Assembly: GCA_017388605.1 (NCBI GenBank)
Contig: JAFPIE010000074.1
Span: 1 to 7,524 of the forward strand
Source: Acholeplasmatales bacterium
GTDB lineage: Bacteria; Bacillota_I; Bacilli_A; Acholeplasmatales; Anaeroplasmataceae
Direction of reading: 5' to 3'
DNA length: 7,524 nucleotides
Shown: piece by piece, positions 1 to 5,905 of the stretch
Position numbering within the stretch: position 1 is the first letter of the stretch
Layout: each line of letters begins with the position of its first letter
The notes under the pieces: model-generated
Database searches by the model: none
Seen by the model: only the letters and a program-made list of their open reading frames with translations
What the model was told of the DNA's origin: nothing
Translations under genes and position numbers: made by a program

Positions 1-726
1 ACCAATTTCTGTATTCATTCCGGTTCTTGCAACTACACCAATACCTCTACCATAGGCTACGGTTGTAGACATAAAGCAGGAATTTACCTTATCTCCTAGG
101 GCAACCTTATCTGTAAATACAACGTTAGAATCCTTTTCAACAGGTACAGATTCACCCGTTAGTGAGGATTCATTAACCTTTAAATTTACAGCCTCAATCA
201 ATCTTAAATCAGCACCTATGGTATCGCCTTCTTCAATGACAACTACATCACCAGGCACTAAATTGGAGGATTTAACCTTAAATCTTTTACCATCTCTTAT
301 AACCGTAGATTCAGGGCTAGACATTTTCTTTAGGGCCTCTAGTGAGGTTTGTGCCTTAAGCTCTTGAATCGTGCCTATAAATGCGTTCATCAAAATAACA
401 ACTAAAATGATGATAACATCAGGCCAATCTCCTGTAGAGAAGAAATCAAAGGCTCCTCCTTCCTTTATAACCTTTACAGTTTCATAAATAGAAACACCAA
501 TTGTTACAGCAATGGCTGCAAATAATACATAAATCATAGGATCCATGAGCTGAGATAAAAAGATTTTAAAAGGACCATCCTTCTTCTTTTCCTTTAAAAC
601 ATTTTCTCCATATTCATTTAATCTTTTTTCGGCCTCGGCCTCGCTTAATCCAGTCTCTAGATTTGTATTTAAATCCTTAATGACCTCTTCGTTATCTAAG
701 CATTCATATGCTTTACCTTCACCCAT
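1..726 (-). CDS. P-type cation-transporting ATPase, Ca2+ (P2) type, N-terminal part only
   Basis: ATP-driven cation pump of the inner membrane; the C-terminal part continues beyond base 1, so only 242 residues are visible. Seen in order: a cytosolic cation-ATPase N-terminal domain (about 5-50), first membrane helix (about 61-80), a loop of roughly 20 residues, second membrane helix (about 103-120) running into NAFIGTIQELKAQTSLEAL (residues 114-132), typical of SERCA/PMCA-like pumps, then the actuator domain with PGD (158-160) and the dephosphorylation loop TGES (190-193). The phosphorylated Asp (DKTGT) and ion-site helices lie outside the window, so Ca2+ specificity is inferred from N-terminal similarity only; Na+/K+-type or Mn2+ transport is not excluded. 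ATG is preceded by AGGAGG at 5 nt spacing, and that SD contains the stop codon of the hydrolase-ligase gene, implying translational coupling. It is the third gene of unit C. Confidence 0.93.
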   Translation of the reverse strand, partial: MGEGKAYECLDNEEVIKDLNTNLETGLSEAEAEKRLNEYGENVLKEKKKDGPFKIFLSQLMDPMIYVLFAAIAVTIGVSIYETVKVIKEGGAFDFFSTGDWPDVIIILVVILMNAFIGTIQELKAQTSLEALKKMSSPESTVIRDGKRFKVKSSNLVPGDVVVIEEGDTIGADLRLIEAVNLKVNESSLTGESVPVEKDSNVVFTDKVALGDKVNSCFMSTTVAYGRGIGVVARTGMNTEIG

Positions 727-730
727 ACAA

Positions 731-738
731 GCCTCCTA
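731..738 (-). promoter_or_regulatory. Stop/SD overlap: TAGGAGGC joining gene 2 to the ATPase
   Basis: The TAG stop of the hydrolase-ligase gene is the first three bases of TAGGAGGC. The AGGAGG inside it is a near-perfect Shine-Dalgarno 5 nt before the ATPase ATG. A ribosome terminating here covers the next initiation site, so reinitiation or coupled translation is likely. The arrangement is read directly; the coupling is inferred. Confidence 0.8.
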
Positions 739-3189
739 CTTCTTATCGCTTAATGCAAGCTCTATTATTTTATTACATAAAATCTTTAAAGAAATGCCTG
801 CCTCATTTGCAGAGGAAACAAATCTAGATTCTAAATTGAATTCAGGAAGTGAATCCACCTCAATACATGCGTAGGTTCCATCATTTTTAATGATGAAATC
901 TGCCATAGAATATTCCTTCATACCCAAGGCCTTTGCTGCCTTTTCCGCTTGTTTGGATAATTCTTTAATAAAGCGGTCTGAGAATTTCTTATTAAATCTT
1001 AAAACTTCCTTACCATCTAAGCTTAAATCTGAATCCTTATCTAAGGTATTTAAGGCTGCATTCTCTAAAATAGGTAAGGCAACACCATTGAATGTAGAAA
1101 CACTAAATTGTCTACCTACAATATATTCCTCTACTAATACCTCACTATCCCATCTAAAGGATTCCTTAACAGCCTTTTTAAAGGCTTGCTGGTTAATGGC
1201 AACACTAATACCAAGCCCTATACCACCATTACATGGCTTTACAACGACAGGGTAGTGGAAATTCTTTTCCTCTGGGGTTACTATCTTATCATCCTTTTTG
1301 ATTAAATAGCCCTTTGGTACAGGAATACCATTATCGCTTAAAATCTTTTTCGCAACGAATTTATTGGTAGAAACAGCACTAGAAAAATAATCACAGCCTG
1401 TATAATCAATACCAAGTAAATCAAAGGTAGCCTGTAGCTTACCATTTTCGGCATCTCCACCAAGTAATGCTATAAATACTAAATCTGCCTTTTTACAGAT
1501 TTGAAGTACATTTGATCCAAAATAAGAATTGCTCTTATCTCTTCTTCTCTTTTTTACTGCCCATAAATCCGCAATCTCACTTGAGGTATCCATTTCCTCT
1601 AGTGAATATTTTTCTGGGTCCTCAAATGGATTATCAATAACCTCTTCTTCGTTATGATATCCCATAAAGGAATCTAGTAGAATGACATTATAATTTAATT
1701 CCTTTAAGCATTCCTTTATTTGATATCCACTCTTAAAGGAAATATTTCTTTGTGTAGATAATCCACCACAAAGTACAACAATATTTAATTCCTCAGGAAG
1801 ACTATATTCTGCTTCCTCTACAATTTCCTTTTCTAAAGTAATATCGGATCCATCCATATTAAGCTTTAAAGTCTTTAAGGCTTCCTTTGTCATAGATACA
1901 ATAACTAATAAGCCCTTAACCTGCTCCTTAGAAAGCTCAATATTAAATTTCTTTTTCGCAACAGACTGTATAATCTTAGTTGTTATGGCAGATACATGCA
2001 ATGCTAAAAAGTTCGATAAATTAACAATACGATCTAACTTTTTCGATTGAATAATTTCTGCCATCATATCAATCATATTGGAAAAATCATCCATACCAAA
2101 ATGCTTCATAATACCCTTTAGGGCAGGCAAGAAGGCTTGATTTTCCATAGAGAACCTGATAATAAAGGCAAGTAAAAATGCTGTATTATTCGAATATTTT
2201 TCATCCTTGATTAAATCACAAACAAAGGAAATATAATCGGATACGGTATTTTCTTCAGAGGATCCAATAGAAAAGGCCTTTTCTACTAATATACCAACTA
2301 ATTGAGCAGTTTCATTTCGCTCCTCATTCGATACATCACTTCTAGACATCGAATTAATAAATTGATCTAAAATCTGCATCTCTGGTGCCTGACCTGCACT
2401 ATTAATTCGCATATTGTATTTACCATCCTCTTGGAAATCAAAGAAGGTATTTGGACAATGTGCCTCTGCAAATCCACCCTTACCATAATCATATCCATGG
2501 TAATAAATTCTTTTACCGATATCATTTAATAAAATATTTACATAATCATAATCGACATTATGGTTTTCAATAATATCCTGTCTCTTTAGGATTCTATCCT
2601 TATAATGTGCAATAAATACATCACTAAAGCCCTGTCCATCAAAGGAAACACAGCGGTCTACGGTATCATTTAAAATCGTAATATATTTTGCTTTATTACC
2701 ACCCTTAGAGTGACCGATAATGGTAATGGTATATTCTCCTAATTTATATTTATCATAAATTTGCTTATACCACTCAAGTGCGTTAATTTGCTGAAGCGAA
2801 TCAATTTGGTTGGAGGCAACAAAATCGTCCGTCCACTCATTTAATGCTGTACCACGGAAGGCAACTACCGCTTCCTTTGTCTTCTCATTCAAAAATAGGG
2901 CAGAAACTCCACCTCCACCACCATAGGCTGTATCCATATGGGTATCTAGAATAACTAAATCTAAAATATTCTTATGCCTTTTCATGGCCAAGACTAAATT
3001 CTTAAAATCAAAGCCATTCATATAGGTAGCATATTCCAATTCCATATCGATCTTATCCATATCGATAGCATTTAAATAATCAGATACACGGCTTCCCTTC
3101 GCATTTAATATTCCAGTAAAGGGATAGGTTTCCTCAAAATATGTTAAATTTTCAATAAGTAATAATTCATCAACCTTAAATAATGCCAT
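736..3189 (-). CDS. Mbeg1-like (DUF2974) serine hydrolase fused to a D-Ala-D-Ala-ligase-like ATP-grasp domain
   Basis: An 817-residue two-enzyme fusion with no signal peptide or clear membrane helix, so probably cytosolic. Residues about 1-270 are an alpha/beta hydrolase of the Mbeg1-like family: FRGT (111-114), nucleophile elbow GHSKGG (159-164, Ser161), FDGQGF (183-188, Asp184) and EAH (His244) as probable triad members; a Gly run sits at 90-94. Residues about 275-460 are mostly helical and not recognised. Residues about 468-815 align along their whole length with Ddl ligases: VVLCGGLS (471-478), FIALLGG (572-578), YTG (596-598), PVVVKP with Lys651, VEEY (686-689), MADF with Asp764 and IEVD with Glu777/Asp779. 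Several substrate residues of Ddl differ (see findings), so D-Ala-D-Ala synthesis is doubtful. ATG has AGGAG 5-6 nt upstream, merged with the stop of gene 3. It is the middle gene of unit C. Domain assignment is firm; the reaction is unknown. Confidence 0.9.
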   Translation of the reverse strand: MALFKVDELLLIENLTYFEETYPFTGILNAKGSRVSDYLNAIDMDKIDMELEYATYMNGFDFKNLVLAMKRHKNILDLVILDTHMDTAYGGGGGVSALFLNEKTKEAVVAFRGTALNEWTDDFVASNQIDSLQQINALEWYKQIYDKYKLGEYTITIIGHSKGGNKAKYITILNDTVDRCVSFDGQGFSDVFIAHYKDRILKRQDIIENHNVDYDYVNILLNDIGKRIYYHGYDYGKGGFAEAHCPNTFFDFQEDGKYNMRINSAGQAPEMQILDQFINSMSRSDVSNEERNETAQLVGILVEKAFSIGSSEENTVSDYISFVCDLIKDEKYSNNTAFLLAFIIRFSMENQAFLPALKGIMKHFGMDDFSNMIDMMAEIIQSKKLDRIVNLSNFLALHVSAITTKIIQSVAKKKFNIELSKEQVKGLLVIVSMTKEALKTLKLNMDGSDITLEKEIVEEAEYSLPEELNIVVLCGGLSTQRNISFKSGYQIKECLKELNYNVILLDSFMGYHNEEEVIDNPFEDPEKYSLEEMDTSSEIADLWAVKKRRRDKSNSYFGSNVLQICKKADLVFIALLGGDAENGKLQATFDLLGIDYTGCDYFSSAVSTNKFVAKKILSDNGIPVPKGYLIKKDDKIVTPEEKNFHYPVVVKPCNGGIGLGISVAINQQAFKKAVKESFRWDSEVLVEEYIVGRQFSVSTFNGVALPILENAALNTLDKDSDLSLDGKEVLRFNKKFSDRFIKELSKQAEKAAKALGMKEYSMADFIIKNDGTYACIEVDSLPEFNLESRFVSSANEAGISLKILCNKIIELALSDKK

Positions 3190-3193
3190 ATAA

Positions 3194-3201
3194 CTCTCCT
3201 A
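3194..3201 (-). promoter_or_regulatory. Stop/SD overlap: TAGGAGAG joining gene 3 to gene 2
   Basis: The TAG stop of gene 3 is the beginning of TAGGAGAG, which serves as the Shine-Dalgarno (AGGAGA) 5 nt before the ATG of the hydrolase-ligase gene. It is the same device as at the next junction downstream and at the gene 6/gene 5 junction. It suggests that genes 3 and 2 are made together at coupled rates. Confidence 0.78.
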
Positions 3202-3885
3202 CATTATACGAAACACTAAAGAAACGTAATTTTTTTGATTTTCTCTATCCTTTACATAGGAATCTAAGGAAATATTATCCATATCCTTATTCTCTAAATC
3301 AAACAAATAATAAAGGATACCATTAGTATTAAAGCCTAATTTCTTAAATACCTCTGTAATCTTATTTAATGAAGCATTCATCTCTTCTTCCGTTGGCATA
3401 GAATCGCATAGAATAAATACCTCTGTATTTCTACCTAATTCCTTCTTATTCCATAATGCATCAAAATTCTCTATTTTATCTGAAATCAAGAAAGGAAATA
3501 CTGTATAAACCTTAGCTTCAACTCCATTTTTCTTTAATTCCTTTTCTATTCTCTTATCATATTCCTTCTCAAAGGGAACATCATAAAAATTATCACTGAA
3601 TGTATCATGCTCTCCCATTTTATATCTTAATGTATAGGTAACTAAGCTACCCTCATTTCTAAAATGTATCTCTGTGTAATTTCTTTTTTTGTCCTGTGGT
3701 AAAAAGGATACCATAGTCAAATTATACATAGGATATCTCACATTAAGATAAACACTACATTTTCTTATCATATGAAGTGCCTCTACCTGATAATCAAATA
3801 AAAGACCCTCTTCGATTCTATCATCATCGGTATAAGCATATTTTAATAATTCAATTTCATTTTCCGTCAAGTTCATTTTATGCAT
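3199..3885 (-). CDS. Hypothetical cytosolic protein, first gene of the hydrolase-ligase/ATPase operon
   Basis: I do not recognise this 228-residue protein. It is soluble (no membrane helix or signal peptide), rich in charged and aromatic residues, with no obvious metal or nucleotide motif. The N-terminal third looks mixed helix/strand (LTENEIELLKYAY near the start). The middle is strand-like around YTEIHFRNEGSLVTYTLRY and is followed by a strongly charged helix (FEKEYDKRIEKELKK). The C-terminal part has a helix resembling EEEMNASLNKITEVFKKLGF and a final strand YVSLVFRIM, so it may be an alpha/beta fold. A GTG nine bases further upstream (3892-3894) is in frame, but it sits directly on the AAAGGG SD; the ATG used here lies 8 nt after that SD and is preferred. 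Its stop overlaps the SD of the hydrolase-ligase gene, so a function linked to that enzyme (partner or regulator) is plausible but unproven. Confidence 0.82.
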   Translation of the reverse strand: MHKMNLTENEIELLKYAYTDDDRIEEGLLFDYQVEALHMIRKCSVYLNVRYPMYNLTMVSFLPQDKKRNYTEIHFRNEGSLVTYTLRYKMGEHDTFSDNFYDVPFEKEYDKRIEKELKKNGVEAKVYTVFPFLISDKIENFDALWNKKELGRNTEVFILCDSMPTEEEMNASLNKITEVFKKLGFNTNGILYYLFDLENKDMDNISLDSYVKDRENQKNYVSLVFRIM

Positions 3886-3891
3886 AAAATT

Positions 3892-3899
3892 CACCCTTT
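3892..3899 (-). promoter_or_regulatory. Ribosome binding site deciding the start of gene 3
   Basis: AAAGGGTG lies 8 nt before ATG (3883-3885), a normal spacing. The in-frame GTG further upstream is itself part of this SD and has no SD of its own, so translation most likely begins at the ATG. Confidence 0.6.
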
Positions 3900-3915
3900 T
3901 CTATAACCTGAAAAA

Positions 3916-3944
3916 ATTATATCACAGAGTGATATTTTTTAAAA
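3916..3944 (-). promoter_or_regulatory. Extended -10 promoter of unit C (genes 3, 2 and 1)
   Basis: Reading the minus strand, a perfect TATAAT (3921 to 3916) is preceded by TGA, giving the extended -10 form TGnTATAAT. Seventeen bases upstream is a weak -35, TTTTAA (3944 to 3939), which an extended -10 can tolerate. The predicted start of transcription is near 3909, leaving a leader of about 24 nt that just holds the SD and fits the ATG start of gene 3. No other good promoter was seen between here and the ATPase gene, so all three genes probably depend on it. Confidence 0.62.
3919..3935 (-). promoter_or_regulatory. Inverted repeat ATATCAC-TCT-GTGATAT overlapping the -10: candidate operator
   Basis: A perfect 7-bp inverted repeat with a 3-nt centre covers the promoter spacer and the first bases of the -10 box. 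A dimeric repressor bound here would block RNA polymerase. No regulator gene is visible in the window, so the protein would act from elsewhere. The alternative reading is a terminator-like hairpin, because the minus strand continues with AATTTTTT; the stem has only two G-C pairs and a 3-nt loop, and it coincides with a perfect -10, so I favour an operator. Confidence 0.5.
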
Positions 3945-3958
3945 GAAATTACCTTATA

Positions 3959-3978
3959 TTTTCTTATACATAAGAAAA
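3959..3978. repeat. Perfect AT-rich palindrome, TTTTCTTAT-AC-ATAAGAAAA
   Basis: Nine-base arms around a 2-nt centre lie between the terminator of the HD-GYP gene and the promoter of unit C. On the minus strand its first arm is also the T-tract of the terminator hairpin at 3978-4000, so the two structures would compete in RNA. It could be a second DNA-binding site upstream of the unit C promoter, or simply part of the terminator. Function unknown. Confidence 0.45.
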
Positions 3979-4000
3979 ATAGATGGAAATACCATCTATT
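3970..4000 (-). terminator. Intrinsic terminator of the HD-GYP gene, containing its stop codon
   Basis: On the minus strand AATAGATGG, loop TATTT, CCATCTATT forms a 9-bp perfect stem followed by TTTCTTA (a TTTTTCTT tract when the stem's last T residues are counted). The TAG stop (3996-3998) is inside the left arm. The stem is AT-rich (three G-C pairs), so termination may be partial, and some read-through into unit C is possible. Confidence 0.65.
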
Positions 4001-5759
4001 CTCCAATCTTACCCTTAATGTAAGCTCTATACATATAATCCGCTCTTTTATATTGTGTAAGCTCCTCTAATTCCTTTTTTAATTCTTCATTTTGGTCAAT
4101 TAAATTTGTAAAATATGGACTATATTTTATACCACTAGAGGCCTTAAATTCCTCTAGTACATCTAATAAAGATTTTGGCCTTTTATAATTTCTACCGAAG
4201 GAATCCGTTGCTGCATCAATACAATCGGCAATAGTAATTAAATCTATAATAATCTTATATTTACTCTTTGTATTATCAAAATCCTTAGGATATCCACCTT
4301 CACCATTATACCATTTATGATGTCCTATAATGATATCATGATATTCATATAATAAATCATTTTTCTTAATGATATCTATACCAAAGGTTGGATGATTTTT
4401 AATACCTAGGAATTCAGAATCAGATAATCTTCTTCTTTGCATATTGACAATATCTGTAATCATAGATTTACCGATATCGTGTAATAAGGCACTATTTTGA
4501 ATGAATTCCTCTATATTATCCATCTTTGGTAATAAGGATTTATCCATATATTTATAGATTAGGTCTGCAATTTTCATAACCATTACAGAATGAATATAGG
4601 TTGGTGCCTGTCTTCTAATTAAATTATCAAACAAGGTCTGTTCTATTTCTTCCTTATCATGCTCAAAAGGAAGTGCATTAATAACATAATCTGCAATAAC
4701 CGTATTAATATATGGAGTCATTCTTGTAACCTTAGTCTTTTCTTCAATATCCCTAAAGAATTTCTTAATTACTCCAAAATAGAATTCTACGTTTGCCTCT
4801 CCCTCTAGAGATAGGCACTTAAGCATTGTACCAATGACCTCAAAGGCCTTCGTAATTCTATCATCATTTAATTCAGAATCAAAATAGGTATTTATTTTTG
4901 GTAAAAAATAATCATAATACCTCTTTAATAATTCCTCCTTATCTATTTCTCCTCTTTCGTATAAGCAACGATTTATAGCCAAATAAGGCATTTTCGGAAT
5001 ATCATATATATTATCCTTTTTATAGACTAAGGCTCTTTCATATATAGCATCCTGTATCTTCTTTGATAAAATAGGATATCTTTCACTATAAACTAAAAAG
5101 CCTTGTCTTATTTCTTCTATAGTATCAACAATCTCTTGATTATCCTTATCTAATTCTTGAACATCAGAGCTTTCAAATAATGCCTCTGCATCTAATAAAT
5201 ATTGATAAACCCTATCTGGGCTTACACCAGTTAAAAATTCGGAGGCAACAATAATATTAAAGTAGGCAACAAAGAAATTCCAACGAACCCTAGGTCTTTC
5301 AATTTCTTTATAATGTTCCTTTAAATCGAGTATAGCTTGATATAAATCAATATTTAAAGGCACCGTAGGATCAAGCCTTGAAATATATTCATGAGATTCA
5401 TAGGCGTGAATGGAATAGGATACTATCATCTTTTCGTAATCCTTAGCCTTACTATAGTATTCTTCCATTCTTTTTAAAACTAAAATCATGAGTGGGGCAT
5501 CATCAAAGCCATCTAGGTATAAATCATATAATGCATTAAAGGCATCATCCATCTCTTTTCCATCTACCCTATTGATTTCCTTTTCTACATAATCAAGTAA
5601 GGTAGAATCACTATCATAAAGCTCAGTTAATCTTTTCGCTCTATTATGTAAAGCCTTAATCCATTCCTCCTTATTCTTCTTTGTGAATAAGGATTCATTT
5701 AGTTCTTCAGATTCAATTATATTCTTTTTATATTCGTTTATCGCATCACTAATACTCAT
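3996..5759 (-). CDS. HD-GYP-type metal-dependent phosphohydrolase with long helical N-terminal region
   Basis: Encodes 587 residues from the chosen start. The C-terminal part (about 380-545) is an HD domain of the HD-GYP class: His390, HDIGK (427-431), His456 in NHP, HH (480-481), GGYP (488-491) and Asp512 in IADCIDA give the full HD metal-ligand set. HD-GYP enzymes typically hydrolyse cyclic-di-GMP or related nucleotides. The GEGGYP form is a one-residue-longer variant of the usual DGxGYP, and the HDIGK motif lacks the common following IP. Residues about 1-370 are almost entirely helical, TPR-like in look, without a receiver, GAF, PAS or membrane segment, and probably sense or bind a partner. 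The ATG 15 bases upstream is in frame, but GGAGAA at 5767-5772 overlaps it and lies 7 nt before the ATG used here, so the shorter start is preferred. It is a single-gene unit. Substrate is inferred from the family only. Confidence 0.9.
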   Translation of the reverse strand: MSISDAINEYKKNIIESEELNESLFTKKNKEEWIKALHNRAKRLTELYDSDSTLLDYVEKEINRVDGKEMDDAFNALYDLYLDGFDDAPLMILVLKRMEEYYSKAKDYEKMIVSYSIHAYESHEYISRLDPTVPLNIDLYQAILDLKEHYKEIERPRVRWNFFVAYFNIIVASEFLTGVSPDRVYQYLLDAEALFESSDVQELDKDNQEIVDTIEEIRQGFLVYSERYPILSKKIQDAIYERALVYKKDNIYDIPKMPYLAINRCLYERGEIDKEELLKRYYDYFLPKINTYFDSELNDDRITKAFEVIGTMLKCLSLEGEANVEFYFGVIKKFFRDIEEKTKVTRMTPYINTVIADYVINALPFEHDKEEIEQTLFDNLIRRQAPTYIHSVMVMKIADLIYKYMDKSLLPKMDNIEEFIQNSALLHDIGKSMITDIVNMQRRRLSDSEFLGIKNHPTFGIDIIKKNDLLYEYHDIIIGHHKWYNGEGGYPKDFDNTKSKYKIIIDLITIADCIDAATDSFGRNYKRPKSLLDVLEEFKASSGIKYSPYFTNLIDQNEELKKELEELTQYKRADYMYRAYIKGKIGE

Positions 5760-5766
5760 AATATAA

Positions 5767-5772
5767 TTCTCC
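5767..5772 (-). promoter_or_regulatory. Ribosome binding site deciding the start of the HD-GYP gene
   Basis: GGAGAA lies 7 nt before ATG at 5757-5759. The earlier in-frame ATG (5772-5774) runs into this SD and has only AT-rich sequence upstream of it, so it is an unlikely start. Confidence 0.6.
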
Positions 5773-5792
5773 ATTAATATACTATATATTCC

Positions 5793-5821
5793 ATTTTATT
5801 AGAAATATAGAAAAATTACAA
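5793..5821 (-). promoter_or_regulatory. Sigma-A-like promoter of the HD-GYP gene
   Basis: On the minus strand, TTGTAA (5821 to 5816; four of six consensus bases) is followed after 17 nt by TAAAAT (5798 to 5793; five of six). Transcription would start near 5786, giving a leader of roughly 27 nt that places the preferred ATG correctly. The surrounding sequence is very AT-rich, so other matches of similar quality are possible. Confidence 0.5.
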
Positions 5822-5871
5822 TTTATATATCGTATTTATTTCATACTGCCACATAATATAGCAAATTATTT

Positions 5872-5900
5872 AAAAAAAGAAAATCACCCAAAGGGGTGAT
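5872..5900 (-). terminator. Intrinsic terminator after the zinc-ribbon membrane protein gene
   Basis: On the minus strand ATCACCC, loop CTTT, GGGTGAT forms a 7-bp perfect stem with four G-C pairs, followed by TTTCTTTTTTT. It begins 5 bases after the TAA stop. It is the clearest terminator in the window and closes unit A. Confidence 0.85.
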
Positions 5901-5905
5901 ATCAT

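Noticed and set aside
680..874. Plus-strand open frame of 64 codons across the gene 1/gene 2 junction
   Set aside because: Antisense to well-supported genes, with no recognisable protein and no good SD; a shadow frame.
890..1255. Plus-strand open frame of 121 codons
   Set aside because: Lies wholly opposite the conserved ATP-grasp coding region of the fusion gene; its sequence is explained by the opposite-strand codons.
739..1785. Assigning the gene symbol ddl to gene 2
   Set aside because: Only the C-terminal domain is Ddl-like and several D-alanine-site residues are changed, so the symbol would imply an activity not supported by the sequence.
3919..3935. Terminator reading of the ATATCAC/GTGATAT hairpin
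   Set aside because: A T-run does follow, but the stem is short and AT-rich with a 3-nt loop, a better terminator for the HD-GYP gene lies upstream, and the repeat coincides with a perfect extended -10.
4134..4158. Inverted repeat ACTAGAGG / CCTCTAGT with a 9-nt loop
   Set aside because: Inside the HD-GYP coding region, with no T-tract and no link to a promoter; one 8-bp match is expected by chance in AT-rich coding sequence of this length.
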